Origin: an unicellular cyanobacterium SU2
Lineage (GTDB): Bacteria > Cyanobacteriota > Cyanobacteriia > Cyanobacteriales > Microcystaceae
NCBI GenBank assembly: GCA_002110465.1
Contig: NEED01000069.1
Span: 186,001-250,000, forward strand
Length of the DNA stretch: 64,000 bases
Direction of reading: 5' to 3'
Shown: one piece after another, positions 27,011-36,665 of the stretch
Numbering within the stretch: the stretch's first letter is position 1
Layout: every line of letters starts with the position of its first letter
Position numbers and translations under genes: made by a program
Notes under the pieces: model-generated
Seen by the model: only the letters and a program-made list of their open reading frames with translations
Database searches by the model: none
What the model was told of the DNA's origin: nothing

Positions 27011-27304
27011 CTAATGACCTCGTAGATCTTGATATAGATAAAAGTTAAAGACATCAAATAATCCCGCGACTGTACTGCAAGTAATACCGATAGTTAACAT
27101 TCCTTGAATAGGATAGCCATCACCAAAAATAGACAAAAATGTTAAAAGTTGTGCGGTACCCAGTTGGCCAAGCTCAGCGACTCCAGGAATATAGCTAACC
27201 CCTAACAGCGAAACTAACCCAACTCCTAGCAATAGCAGAGGCGTCAGAAAGCTTAAGAGGGCGGTCAGCAAAAGGGAACGAAATAAATTAGACACAATGG
27301 TCAT
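27011..27304 (-). CDS. Small hypothetical membrane protein
   Basis: This 97-aa protein is read from the internal Met (MTIVSNLF); an ATG five codons upstream at 27319 is also possible. It has TM helices at ~8-35 and ~75-95 and ends YLYQDLRGH. A Gly-Tyr-Pro turn (FGDGYPIQG) lies between the helices. No family is recognised. The reading frame, composition and isolated position between rpiA and the DUF3370 gene are consistent with a real cyanobacterial gene of unknown role. Confidence 0.6.
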   Translation of the reverse strand: MTIVSNLFRSLLLTALLSFLTPLLLLGVGLVSLLGVSYIPGVAELGQLGTAQLLTFLSIFGDGYPIQGMLTIGITCSTVAGLFDVFNFYLYQDLRGH

Positions 27305-27543
27305 CTCCGAATCTGTCAAACATGATCTAGTAGAACTAAACTGATCTTGCTTGCTTTTCTTCTACAATAAGTCCGATTGGTTTGTCCAGACTAAAATGTC
27401 ACAAAATCTTAAATCTTTATTAAAAATCTTGGTAAACATCTATTACATGATAAGTCAAAAACACATCAATGCTAAATTAAATGACATTTAAGCGATATAA
27501 AATGAAGCTTTGTAAATGTTAGTAAATTAACATAAAGTTTTTT

Positions 27544-28887
27544 TTAATCTAGTTCCGTTTTGACTGTCAATATTTGAGGCGGTGTAGCATCAGGGGGATA
27601 GAGAAAATCAATTCTCACGAGTTGCCATCTTTGGGGAAAAATCTTTTGTTTGATGAGGGGTTCTCCCAATTGTCCTCTATGTTGAACCAGATGAAAATAA
27701 CGGGTTTGCCATGTCTGGCGTTTATTGAGATAACGTATGGCGATTGGACCTCGAAAAAAGACCTGTGAAGTTGGGGGGTCAAGGAAACGTAACCCTCCTA
27801 TTAATTTATCCTGTTTGATGGGGGTTTGCAGTCTGACTGTAACCGTTTTTGCTTCTAGAGTCGGATTATATAAAGGAAGAGTCAGGCTATATTGTATGCC
27901 GTAATTGCCATGAGCTTGATAAGCGGTGTCAGGATAACGGACTAACATCGGCGCGGTTTGCACTTGTTGAGTTCCTAGGGTTCCTCCTTGAAGGGAACTT
28001 AATGGGTAGGAAATCGCTGATCCTTTGGGCGGGATCATCAACCAGTTGCCTCGATTTGTTAACCGTCCTTCCCAAAGAGACCCTTGAGAAACCCCGGCTA
28101 CTCGACCGTAAATAATAGGTTGAGTTCCAGGGGGAGTAGGAGGGCGATCGCGGGGAGTCACTAACTTGCCCGCTTGTAGTACCGTTTCCCATTCTTTTAA
28201 GGTGGGTGGTCGTTCTTCTCCGTTTTCATCAACAGGGGCAAATTTGGCTAAACTCGCTACATAAACATTCCCATTAGTTTGCAGACGAACGTAAGTAGAC
28301 CGTCCGTTTAAGGGGGGATCAAGATCTTTGACGGGAATAGGCAAATTAACTAACATTTGACTTTGACCCCCTGGAATCACCAAATGGGGAGGAAAAATAT
28401 CCTGGCGATCGCGGCGTAAAAGCTCTCCCATCACTCGACTTCCCGGCCCGGCATAAACCATTCCTTGAGGATCTTCAACCTGGGCAGGTAATTCAATAAA
28501 TGGAGCATCTGGTTGACTAAGATAACTTGCTCCCTGAAGAATTTGTAGCTTTACGGGATTTTTACGGGGATTATGAATCAGAATACCTAAATATAGAGTC
28601 CGTAAATCCTCTGGGGTAGGAGCTTTGGCCACATGATGGGCAAAAATATCAAATCTTCCAGGGAAAGGATAGTTTAAGTGGGCGTTCTCGTGGGCTTTCC
28701 CTTTGGGAGGAAAGGTAGACAATAAAATTCCTTCATTTAGCACTAATTCAGGGCTATTGCTATTAAAAACCGGAATTGAATTTAACTTTCCTGGTAACGG
28801 ATAAACCTGGTGCGGTTGAACGATCTCTTGAGGAGGTTGAGGAGGAACCGAGGGAGTTTGAGCAAAGATTAGAAAGGGAATTACCAT
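27544..28887 (-). CDS. DUF3370 domain protein
   Basis: This 447-aa protein fits the cyanobacterial DUF3370 family: PQEIVQPHQVYPLPGKLNSIPVFNSNSPELVLNEG near the start, then HENAHLNYPFPGRFDIFAHH. The ATG at 28887 leaves only a short hydrophobic N-terminus (VIPFLIFA), and an in-frame TAG three codons before it excludes a normal longer signal peptide. It is probably a beta-rich exported or envelope protein. Function is unknown. It lies 31 bp after the small gene downstream of miaB. Confidence 0.8.
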   Translation of the reverse strand: MVIPFLIFAQTPSVPPQPPQEIVQPHQVYPLPGKLNSIPVFNSNSPELVLNEGILLSTFPPKGKAHENAHLNYPFPGRFDIFAHHVAKAPTPEDLRTLYLGILIHNPRKNPVKLQILQGASYLSQPDAPFIELPAQVEDPQGMVYAGPGSRVMGELLRRDRQDIFPPHLVIPGGQSQMLVNLPIPVKDLDPPLNGRSTYVRLQTNGNVYVASLAKFAPVDENGEERPPTLKEWETVLQAGKLVTPRDRPPTPPGTQPIIYGRVAGVSQGSLWEGRLTNRGNWLMIPPKGSAISYPLSSLQGGTLGTQQVQTAPMLVRYPDTAYQAHGNYGIQYSLTLPLYNPTLEAKTVTVRLQTPIKQDKLIGGLRFLDPPTSQVFFRGPIAIRYLNKRQTWQTRYFHLVQHRGQLGEPLIKQKIFPQRWQLVRIDFLYPPDATPPQILTVKTELD

Positions 28888-28918
28888 GTTTTTTTATCTA
28901 AAATTTTCACGGCATTTT

Positions 28919-29140
28919 TTAAAGCAAGGAAGTGAGAGGGTAAGGGGGACACAATTTGAACAGTAATTCCTTAATTAGGGAATTGTAAAGTGGGGTGGCA
29001 TTTTCTCCGACGCTTTTCCCTAACTTATGGCGAATAGCCCAGAGTAACGTCAAGGAAGTTGGAACATCATTTCCTAAAATTTGTGACCAAGCTAGGATAG
29101 CCAAAGTTCCCATTCTTGATGTACCACGATATTCTGACAT
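28919..29140 (-). CDS. Small hypothetical protein downstream of miaB
   Basis: This 73-aa frame sits on the same strand, 35 bp after miaB and 31 bp before the DUF3370 gene. It reads as a compact helical protein (LAILAWSQILGNDVPTSLTLLWAIRHKLG and NSLIKELLF). There is no strong Shine-Dalgarno. The position and protein-like composition support a gene, but no family is recognised and it could be chance. Confidence 0.42.
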   Translation of the reverse strand: MSEYRGTSRMGTLAILAWSQILGNDVPTSLTLLWAIRHKLGKSVGENATPLYNSLIKELLFKLCPPYPLTSLL

Positions 29141-29175
29141 CGAAATAAGTTTTTTAATTCCAGTTAAAATAATCT

Positions 29176-30516
29176 CTAAACTAACTCTCCTGTCAAACTA
29201 AACGCCCGAACTTCAGTGATTTTTACCTGGACTATTTGACCCCTCAATTGATTAACATCACCCTTAAGAAACGTTAAACGATTTCCGCGAGTTCGTCCCA
29301 TCACTTGAGTGTTATCTTTAGGGTTTAGATCTTCAACTAATACCTCTTCAATGCGTCCTAAATACCTTTGAGATCGTTCAGCCGCTTTTTGTGCCACTAA
29401 ATGGTTAAGACGTTGTAGGCGATCGCTTTTCACTTCTTCACTTAATTGATTTTCCCACATGGCTGCAGGCGTTCCAGGACGAGGGGAATAAGCTGCCGTA
29501 TTCAGTTGATCAAACCCAATATCAGCCACTAATTTTAAGGTATTCTCAAATTGTTCTTCTGTTTCCCCAGGAAACCCCACAATAGCATCGGCACTAATGG
29601 AAGCATCGGGCATATAATCCCGAATTTTAGCAATAATTTGGCGATATTTTTCGTGAGTATAACCCCGTTTCATGGCTTTGAGAATGTCATTATCTCCTGA
29701 CTGAAAAGGGATATGAAAATGTTCACACACCTTAGATAATTCTTGACAAGCAACAATTAAACGTTCAGTAAAATAGCGCGGGTGACTCGTCGCAAAACGA
29801 ATCCGTTCAACTCCAGAGACATCATGGACGGTGTACAGTAAATCAGTAAGGGTGTGTTGGTGTCTTCCTGTTTCTGTCACTCCTGGTAAATCTCGTCCAT
29901 AGGCATCAATATTTTGTCCTAAGAGGGTCACTTCTTTATATCCCTGTTGTCCTAAGACTTCCATTTCTTTGAGGATAGCTTCTGGGGTTCGAGATTGTTC
30001 GACACCGCGCACATTAGGAACCACGCAATAGCTACAGCGTTCATTACAGCCATAGATGACATTAACCCAAGCAGTGATCGTGCTGTCTCGACGGGGTTTT
30101 GTGATATCTTCAACGATATGGATAGGTTCTGTGGCGACTACTTGATTCCCATCAAACACCTGTTGTAATAAATCTTCTAAACGGTTAGCGTGTTGGGGTC
30201 CCATCACTAAATCTAATTCAGGAACCCGACGTAAGATTTGTTGTCCTTCCTGTTGCGCCACACAACCAGCTACTACTAAGGTTAAATTAGGGTTTTGGTG
30301 TTTCCGTTTCGCCTGTCTTCCTAAGTATGAATAGACTTTTTGTTCGGCATTATCCCGAATGGTACAGGTATTGTAGAGAATTAGATCAGCATCATTGGGA
30401 TTTTCTGACCAAATAAACCCCATATCTTCAAGGATACCTGCCATGCGTTCGGAGTCAGCTTTATTCATCTGACAACCAAAGGTAGTAATGTGGTAGTGAC
30501 GTTGGGAAGAGTCCAT
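29176..30516 (-). CDS. miaB: tRNA-2-methylthio-N6-dimethylallyladenosine synthase MiaB
   Basis: This 446-aa radical SAM methylthiotransferase adds the 2-methylthio group to i6A37 of tRNAs. The N-terminal MTTase domain has the three auxiliary-cluster cysteines ([28 protein letters not shown]). The radical SAM domain has CX3CX2C in [10 protein letters not shown], and a TRAM domain closes the protein ([17 protein letters not shown] to the end). Length and motif order are standard. Confidence 0.95.
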   Translation of the reverse strand: MDSSQRHYHITTFGCQMNKADSERMAGILEDMGFIWSENPNDADLILYNTCTIRDNAEQKVYSYLGRQAKRKHQNPNLTLVVAGCVAQQEGQQILRRVPELDLVMGPQHANRLEDLLQQVFDGNQVVATEPIHIVEDITKPRRDSTITAWVNVIYGCNERCSYCVVPNVRGVEQSRTPEAILKEMEVLGQQGYKEVTLLGQNIDAYGRDLPGVTETGRHQHTLTDLLYTVHDVSGVERIRFATSHPRYFTERLIVACQELSKVCEHFHIPFQSGDNDILKAMKRGYTHEKYRQIIAKIRDYMPDASISADAIVGFPGETEEQFENTLKLVADIGFDQLNTAAYSPRPGTPAAMWENQLSEEVKSDRLQRLNHLVAQKAAERSQRYLGRIEEVLVEDLNPKDNTQVMGRTRGNRLTFLKGDVNQLRGQIVQVKITEVRAFSLTGELV

Positions 30517-30871
30517 AGCTTAGGTTTAGACTGGATGTTTTGTAGAAGAGTCCAACTTTTTATTATAAGCTGTTTCCTATTGCAATGACTTATTGTAGCA
30601 AAAGGCATAACAGGAGGATTTAATAGCTCTGTCAGCTATAAGTTTTATAAGAGATTATATTATGTGTAAAAATAAATATTATATTGCTTAACCGAAGAAG
30701 AAATTAGCTTCATTGAAATAGAACCATTAATTTTTTTTCTTAGGGCTAAAGCCTCAACTACGAACTATGAACTATGAACTAATAAAAGTTTGAGTCCATT
30801 ATTTGTAATAGGTTTCAATTCATTTAGAGATATTTTAATTGTTACACTTGGTCAGTTTTAAATAGTTTTTA
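30517..30871. other. Intergenic region with dispersed repeat
   Basis: This 355-bp AT-rich gap between miaB and the Nudix-like gene has no supported ORF. It contains the inverted copy of the 25-bp repeat at 30742-30766 followed by a short tandem (GAACTAT repeated at 30762-30780). Confidence 0.5.
30742..30766 (-). repeat. 25-bp dispersed repeat, copy 2 (inverted)
   Basis: The reverse complement of this segment matches 16997-17021 at 24 of 25 positions. It lies in the miaB/Nudix-like gap. A third, weaker copy is at 34110-34134. Confidence 0.7.
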
Positions 30872-31429
30872 TTAAGAATATGTACAATTTATCTTTTGCC
30901 CTAGCCACTCCCACAAAACAGCACGACATTGAAGACAATTCAACTCTTTTAGTAATTGAGTAATTCCTTTATCTGTTATGGGATAACTTTGTGCTAACCG
31001 TTCCTTTTTGATAATAGTATAAGGTGAGATTTCTGCTACAAATCCATAAAGTTTTTGATTAGAAAAAGAACTATTAATCGCCCAACCTACTTGATTAAGG
31101 GGCGTTAAAGTAATAATATCTGAGTTTAATATTCCAAGTTCTTTACTAAGGATAAAGGGGACTGTATCTATTGGGGTATCATTAGAAGGAACTCTTCCCC
31201 CAGGAAAATCAAGGGTTACTTGGTTAATACCTGGACGATAGGAGGGAGGGGGTAAGATCAACTGATTATTTTGAATAGTAATAATAATAACAGAATCAGC
31301 TTTTTCCACTCGCCAATAATCTAAGACTTGTTGACTTTCATCTTCTAATTTTTCACCAAACAAAGTTAGCCAAGGAGTCTTGATTTCGATAAAACGTTCC
31401 AGGGTTTGCCAATGGGGTTTGTCTTTCAT
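30872..31429 (-). CDS. Nudix-fold protein with degenerate Nudix box
   Basis: This 185-aa protein looks like an ADP-ribose-pyrophosphatase-type Nudix protein. It has an N-terminal beta region (VLDYWRVEKADSVIIITIQNNQLIL) and then LDFPGGRVPSNDTP at the Nudix box. The expected GX5EX7REUXEEXGU is not met: the segment reads GGRVPSNDTPIDTV and ends SKELGI, lacking the REU and most catalytic glutamates. It may bind a nucleotide-sugar ligand without hydrolysing it, or act with altered chemistry. It lies 59 bp downstream of cydB on the same strand. Confidence 0.65.
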   Translation of the reverse strand: MKDKPHWQTLERFIEIKTPWLTLFGEKLEDESQQVLDYWRVEKADSVIIITIQNNQLILPPPSYRPGINQVTLDFPGGRVPSNDTPIDTVPFILSKELGILNSDIITLTPLNQVGWAINSSFSNQKLYGFVAEISPYTIIKKERLAQSYPITDKGITQLLKELNCLQCRAVLWEWLGQKINCTYS

Positions 31430-31488
31430 TAATCGAATATTTTTAGGGGAGTTTATTGGTTTAATCTTTTATGCTTGATGGTATTCAT

Positions 31489-32502
31489 TTAATCTTCTTC
31501 AATATTGTTAACAACCTTACCTCGGAACACAACATAATTATAGATGTTGTAAAATAACATAATAGGAATAAGAAAGCCAACAAAGACCAGCATAAAAACT
31601 AAAGCACTCGGAGCGGCGGCTGCTTGATAAATCGTGATTTTTGTAGGAATAATATAGGGAAATACAATTAATCCTAGACCAATAAACGTCAGTAAAAAGA
31701 TAAGAATTGTCCAAATAAAGGGAGTGCGTTCTTCCTGTTGATTCAGACTTTGTAGCAGTAACCAGATTAAAGAGATTCCAATGACAGGAATCATAGCAAA
31801 AATATAAACTAAAGGGGGACTAAACAAACGACTTCTAACAGTTTCGTAGAAAACTGGGGTAGTAATGGTGATTAAAATTGCCCCAACTAACGTGGTAATT
31901 GTCGCTAGTTTTGCGGTGCGAAAATGAGTTTTTTGCAATGCTCCTTCTGTCTTTAAAATCAAGTAGGTCGAACCAATTAACACATAACCTTGAATCAATG
32001 TCAGGGACACCAGCAAAGTTCGCCAGTTTAGCCAGTCCCAAGTTGAACCGATAAAATGTCCCATTTCATCTACTCGAATTCCTTGAATAACACTACCAAG
32101 GGCAAACCCTTGTCCTAGGGCAGCAATAAAACTCCCCATCCCGAAAGCAAAATTCCAGAACAGTTTACGTTGAGCGTGTTCTCGAAATTCAAAGGCAACC
32201 GCCCGAAAAATTAAGCCAAAAATCATCATAAAGATGGGAAAATATAGGGCATTAAGAATTGTGCCATAAGCTAAAGGAAACGCTCCGAATAGGGTTCCTC
32301 CCATCAATACTAACCAGGTTTCATTAGCATCCCAGATATTCCCTAAACTGGTCATTAAAAGACTTCTTCGCTCTTCGTTAGAACTTGTCAGCGAGAGGAT
32401 ACCAACACCAAGATCAAACCCATCTAACATGACATAAAGAAACAAAAACAAGGCTAAAATCACAAACCAAACTTGGGGTAGAAAGTGTAATAACGCTTCC
32501 AT
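31489..32502 (-). CDS. cydB: Cytochrome bd quinol oxidase subunit II
   Basis: This 337-aa membrane protein has about nine TM helices and the CydB opening WFVILALFLFLYVMLDGFDLGVGIL. ETWLVLMGGTLFGAFPLAYG and the GQGFALGSVIQGI segment are also typical. With CydA it forms the quinol oxidase, which reduces O2 to water without proton pumping and has high oxygen affinity. It starts 10 bp after cydA. In nitrogen-fixing unicellular cyanobacteria such oxidases help lower internal oxygen (inference). Confidence 0.92.
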   Translation of the reverse strand: MEALLHFLPQVWFVILALFLFLYVMLDGFDLGVGILSLTSSNEERRSLLMTSLGNIWDANETWLVLMGGTLFGAFPLAYGTILNALYFPIFMMIFGLIFRAVAFEFREHAQRKLFWNFAFGMGSFIAALGQGFALGSVIQGIRVDEMGHFIGSTWDWLNWRTLLVSLTLIQGYVLIGSTYLILKTEGALQKTHFRTAKLATITTLVGAILITITTPVFYETVRSRLFSPPLVYIFAMIPVIGISLIWLLLQSLNQQEERTPFIWTILIFLLTFIGLGLIVFPYIIPTKITIYQAAAAPSALVFMLVFVGFLIPIMLFYNIYNYVVFRGKVVNNIEED

Positions 32503-32511
32503 CTCAACTCC

Positions 32512-33954
32512 TTACTGTTGCGCTTCCATAGGACGTTGATCTTTCACAAAATCTCCTGGTTGAGTTGTCATCGCTAGTTCATCGTCTAACCCAGGGGGTG
32601 ATAACGCGAGATCAGGCCCTTGACGAATAATACGACTGCCAAAATACAGTGCTGCTATCAACAACGTCGAATAAATAACGCCAAAACTGCTTAAAGAAGT
32701 CAACACATTACTTGCCGGAAGCTGAGAAGCTGCATCAACGGTACGAATTTCCCCATACAAAGCCCAAGGTTGTCGTCCCACACAGCGTACAATCCAACCT
32801 GATTCAACCGCAATGTAACCCAATGGGGCAGCAAAAATCCAGGTTCGTAAGAGCCATTTTTGTTGAGCAATTTTTTCAGTAGATAAATTACCGATTAGCC
32901 ATTGTAAAAGACTCCATAACATCAACCCTGCTAGGAAAAAGCCGATCCCGCTCATAATACGGAAACAATAGTAAATTAATCCCACCATCTTCGGACGCTC
33001 CGAAACTGGCCATTCTTTTAATCCTAAAACGGGTTCAGAGAGATTAGGTTTAAATTCTAAAATGTATCCAAGTCCATTAGGAATCGTGACTTCCCATTGA
33101 TTAGTTTCGTGCTTTTCATCAGGGAATGCTAGTAAACTCCAATCAGCAGGTTGTCCGGCTGGCGAAGTATCCCATTTGGCTTCCATCGCGGCTAATTTGG
33201 TGGGTTGATACTGATAAACCTGTTCAGCACTTAAATGTCCCACATAAATTTGCAATGGCGTAACCGCGATCGCCACTCCTAAAACGATTTTTAACGAACG
33301 AGCAAAAAATTCTGGATGTCGTTGATTAATAAGATACCAAGCACTAATCCCACCAATGACAAATAAAGAGGTTTCTAAGGTAGCTAAAAACATATGGGAA
33401 ATGCTTTTAACCATAAACGGATTGAGAATGGCTTCAAAGTAATCTGCAACCACAAATTTGCCATTCACCATCTCTCCTCCTGATGGGGTTTGCATCCAAG
33501 AATTAGCCACTAAAATCCAGAAGGTAGAAAGATTAGCCCCAAAGGCCACCATTATGGTAGCTAAGTAGTGAATAGCCGGATGAACTCGTTGCCAACCAAA
33601 TAACATAATGCCTAAAAATCCAGCTTCCAACATAAAGGCCATAGCCCCTTCAAATCCGAGAATGCTGCCAAAAAAGTCCCCAACTGCTTCGGAAAAGGGT
33701 GCCCAATTGGTGCCAAATTGAAACTCCATTGGTAGACCGGATGCTACCCCAATGCCAAAATTTAAGATGTATAATTTTGACCAAAAACGGGCATGATGGT
33801 AATAATCACGATTGCGGGTTTTCAGCCATAATCCTTCAACCACCACTAAATAAATTGCCATCCCTGTGGTTAAAACTGGCCAAAGCATATGAAATATAGC
33901 AGTTAAGGCAAACTGCATCCGAGAAAGCGTTACTGTATCTGAAAAAATATTCAT
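32512..33954 (-). CDS. cydA: Cytochrome bd quinol oxidase subunit I
   Basis: This 480-aa haem-bearing subunit has SRMQFALTAIFHMLWPVLTTG (haem-ligand His in TM1), GMEFQFGTNW-type Q-site residues (MEFQFGTNW), WILVANSWMQTPSG, and the signature GRQPWALYG. The Q-loop (~245-310) is of the short type. cydB follows directly on the same strand. The ATG at 33954 gives the usual N-terminus. Confidence 0.93.
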   Translation of the reverse strand: MNIFSDTVTLSRMQFALTAIFHMLWPVLTTGMAIYLVVVEGLWLKTRNRDYYHHARFWSKLYILNFGIGVASGLPMEFQFGTNWAPFSEAVGDFFGSILGFEGAMAFMLEAGFLGIMLFGWQRVHPAIHYLATIMVAFGANLSTFWILVANSWMQTPSGGEMVNGKFVVADYFEAILNPFMVKSISHMFLATLETSLFVIGGISAWYLINQRHPEFFARSLKIVLGVAIAVTPLQIYVGHLSAEQVYQYQPTKLAAMEAKWDTSPAGQPADWSLLAFPDEKHETNQWEVTIPNGLGYILEFKPNLSEPVLGLKEWPVSERPKMVGLIYYCFRIMSGIGFFLAGLMLWSLLQWLIGNLSTEKIAQQKWLLRTWIFAAPLGYIAVESGWIVRCVGRQPWALYGEIRTVDAASQLPASNVLTSLSSFGVIYSTLLIAALYFGSRIIRQGPDLALSPPGLDDELAMTTQPGDFVKDQRPMEAQQ

Positions 33955-34427
33955 TGTTGGCGATCGCCATTAAATCAATATTATTGAATAATGTTTTATC
34001 ACTATTGTTATTATGGTTCATTCAATTGGAAATTGCTCCCAAACTTCTTAGTTTCTTAAGCAAATTTTTAGAAAATATTCTAGTAAAATATGTTTTAACA
34101 AAATAGCCAAGTTCCTAGTCAGGGCTTTAACCCTTACACTTAGTTAATCGTTAATATTTAATTAACGAAAAAACTCCAACAATAGTGCCATTCAAAGACA
34201 AACACCGGAAGATTAAAGAAAATAAAAAATCTCCGAATTTATTTTTGACGTTTGATGTTTAAAATTCAATTAAAAATTGGTTAATTAAAAATTGGTTTAT
34301 CCTTGATTATTAAAAAACCATAAAGACTCAACGATAAAGGTCTATATCTTATATTTAATTATGGCTACTTAATTAGTCTCATTAACTAAACAAATAACCC
34401 AATTCATTACAGATAGGAGAACCTGAG
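33955..34427. other. Intergenic region with short repeats
   Basis: This 473-bp divergent gap has no supported ORF. It contains the diverged third copy of the dispersed repeat (34110-34134) and a perfect 2x15-bp tandem repeat (AATTAAAAATTGGTT at 34268-34282 and 34283-34297). The promoters of cydAB and the oxidoreductase gene must lie here. Confidence 0.5.
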
Positions 34428-35975
34428 TTGATTAAAACCGCAGAAACTGACGTTATTATCATTGGCAGTGGTATTGGAGGGTTATGTTGTGCCTCCCTGT
34501 TGGCACATTATGGCTTTGAAGTGACGGTCTGCGAAAGTCATAGTATTCCTGGGGGGGCTGCCCATAGTTTTGAACGAAATGGCTTTAAATTTGACTCTGG
34601 CCCTTCCCTTTATTCGGGTCTTTCTTATTCTCCTTCCCCTAACCCCCTCAAACAAGTCCTTGATATTATTGGGGAACCCTTACCCTGTGTCACCTATGAT
34701 ACTTGGGGTTGTTGCTTACCTGAAGGAGATTTTCCTACGTCTGTGGGTGCTAATCAATTTTGTGACATCCTCGCTAAATTACGCGGGCCAGAAGCGGTTA
34801 AGCAATGGCAGGAATTACAACGGGTAATGTCTCCTCTAGCCAAAGCTGCGATCGCCATCCCCCCTGCGGCTATTCGCTTTGACTGGAATGCTTTATTCAC
34901 TGTAGGACGGTTTGCACCCGCGTTAATTGCCCAAATTCCCCAAGTAATGAAGTTAACAGGGTCTTTTAGCCAAATTATGGATGAGGTGATTACGGACCCC
35001 TTTATTCGTAATTGGTTAGATTTACTCTGTTTTCTATTATCAGGTCTTCCGGCAAGTGGAACCAGTGCCGCAGAAATGGCGTTTATGTTTGCCGACTGGT
35101 ATCGTCCTGGGGTGGTGTTAGATTATCCTATTGGGGGAAGTGGGGGGTTAGTTGATGCTTTGGTGAGAGGATTGACTAAAAATGGCGGAAAATTACAATT
35201 GAATACCCATGTAGATGAAATCTTAGTGAAAAATCGACGAGTAATTGGAATTCGGTTAAAAAATGGACAAGAAATTAAAGCCCGTACAGCAGTGATATCT
35301 AATGCTTCGGTTTGGGATACGTTGAAAATTCTACCTATAAGAACGATTTCTCAAAATTTTCATCATGAACGACAGAAAACACCAGCTTGTGACAGTTTTT
35401 TACATCTTCATTTAGGAATTAATGGGGAAGGACTGCCATCAGACTTGCCGTGTCACCATATCGTTGTTAATGACTGGGAAAAGGGAGTTAATGCCTCGCA
35501 AAATGTGGTTTTAGTTTCTATTCCCTCTTTAATTGATCCTAGTTTAGCCCCGCCCCAAAAGCAGGTTATTCATGTTTATACCCCAGGAAATGAACCCTAT
35601 CACCTTTGGGAAGGAATGAACCGTCAAAGTGAAGAATACCAAACACTTAAAGAGCAACGTTCTCAAGTAATGTGGCAAGCCTTAGAAAGAATTATCCCTG
35701 ATATTCGTTCTCGATGTGAGGTAACGTTAGTCGGAACTCCTTTGACTCATGAACGCTTTCTCAGAAGATATCGGGGGTCTTATGGCCCCGCAATTGAAGC
35801 AGGAAAAGCCTTGTTCCCCGGTCCAACTACGCCAGTTGAAGGGTTATTTTGTTGTGGAGATTCTACCTTTCCCGGAATTGGTTTACCTGCGGTTGCGGCA
35901 AGTGGAATGATGGTAGCTAATACTTTAGCTTCTGTTGATCAACATTGGGAGGCAATGAAAGCAGTTGTTAACTAA
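34428..35975 (+). CDS. FAD-dependent oxidoreductase, phytoene desaturase/isomerase-like
   Basis: This 515-aa flavoprotein starts at a TTG with AGGAGA 8 bp upstream; no ATG is available ahead of the FAD motif. The dinucleotide-binding loop DVIIIGSGIGGLCCASLLAHYGFEVTVCE is followed by PGGAAHSFERNGFKFDSGPSLYSGLS. The C-terminal GLFCCGDSTFPGIGLPAVAASGMM is the substrate/FAD clamp of the CrtI/CrtISO/CrtO group. It probably acts on a carotenoid or polyene, but the exact reaction cannot be told. It begins an accessory block on the plus strand. Confidence 0.75.
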   Translation: MIKTAETDVIIIGSGIGGLCCASLLAHYGFEVTVCESHSIPGGAAHSFERNGFKFDSGPSLYSGLSYSPSPNPLKQVLDIIGEPLPCVTYDTWGCCLPEGDFPTSVGANQFCDILAKLRGPEAVKQWQELQRVMSPLAKAAIAIPPAAIRFDWNALFTVGRFAPALIAQIPQVMKLTGSFSQIMDEVITDPFIRNWLDLLCFLLSGLPASGTSAAEMAFMFADWYRPGVVLDYPIGGSGGLVDALVRGLTKNGGKLQLNTHVDEILVKNRRVIGIRLKNGQEIKARTAVISNASVWDTLKILPIRTISQNFHHERQKTPACDSFLHLHLGINGEGLPSDLPCHHIVVNDWEKGVNASQNVVLVSIPSLIDPSLAPPQKQVIHVYTPGNEPYHLWEGMNRQSEEYQTLKEQRSQVMWQALERIIPDIRSRCEVTLVGTPLTHERFLRRYRGSYGPAIEAGKALFPGPTTPVEGLFCCGDSTFPGIGLPAVAASGMMVANTLASVDQHWEAMKAVVN

Positions 35976-36012
35976 AATTTAAAATATTAAATAACTAATA
36001 TGATTATTGACA

Positions 36013-36633
36013 ATGAATAAAATAAAAAAAAGTGAGCTAGATTTAATTATTGCTGAGATTGAAAGATTATCTCAACAAAAAGAGCAAGAAATTAATCGTC
36101 AAGAATTAATTGAGATTTTACAAGAATTAAGTTTACCAATTGATCAATTAGATGAGGCTCTACTAATCATCAAAAAAAAACAAACAGCCAATCGTAATAA
36201 GAAAAAAATAAGTTTTATTTTTGTCCTATTTTTTATTGGTTTTATTGGTTATATTGCTTATGAAAATATCAGTTGGAAAAATCATCAAAAAGCCTTACAC
36301 AACATGATAGCAATTGATGGACGAATTACTTTAGAAGAAGACAATAAAAATAATTTAGAAATAATTAATCGTCAAGATTCGCCTCGACTACATTTCCGAG
36401 TAACTTTCAAAAATACTCCTGTTGGTAAACCTTTATTATTGGGTTGTGATTGGATTAATTCTCAGGGACAAATTATTCATCAAAATCGTTATCAAACTCG
36501 CCCCGTGGAAAAGGACATTTGGCATACTCGTTGCCGATACAGAATTGGTAAGACCTCTATTCCTGGTACTTGGCAAGTTAAAATGTTTTCTGGCGATCGC
36601 TTATTAAGATCTCAAACTTTTCAAGTCAAATAG
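36013..36633 (+). CDS. Single-pass membrane protein, DUF3859-like C-terminus
   Basis: This 206-aa protein is read from the ATG at 36013; a TTG at 36007 is also in frame. A charged helical N-terminus (ELDLIIAEIERLSQQKEQEINRQELIEILQEL) precedes one TM helix at ~67-87. The outer domain resembles DUF3859-type beta-sandwiches (RLHFRVTFKNTPVGKPLLLGC, then IPGTWQVKMFSGDRLL). It lies 37 bp after the oxidoreductase gene and 32 bp before the decarboxylase homologue, so co-transcription is likely. Function is unknown. Confidence 0.65.
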   Translation: MNKIKKSELDLIIAEIERLSQQKEQEINRQELIEILQELSLPIDQLDEALLIIKKKQTANRNKKKISFIFVLFFIGFIGYIAYENISWKNHQKALHNMIAIDGRITLEEDNKNNLEIINRQDSPRLHFRVTFKNTPVGKPLLLGCDWINSQGQIIHQNRYQTRPVEKDIWHTRCRYRIGKTSIPGTWQVKMFSGDRLLRSQTFQVK

Positions 36634-36665
36634 TTATTACTAATAATTCACTAAAATAAATCATT

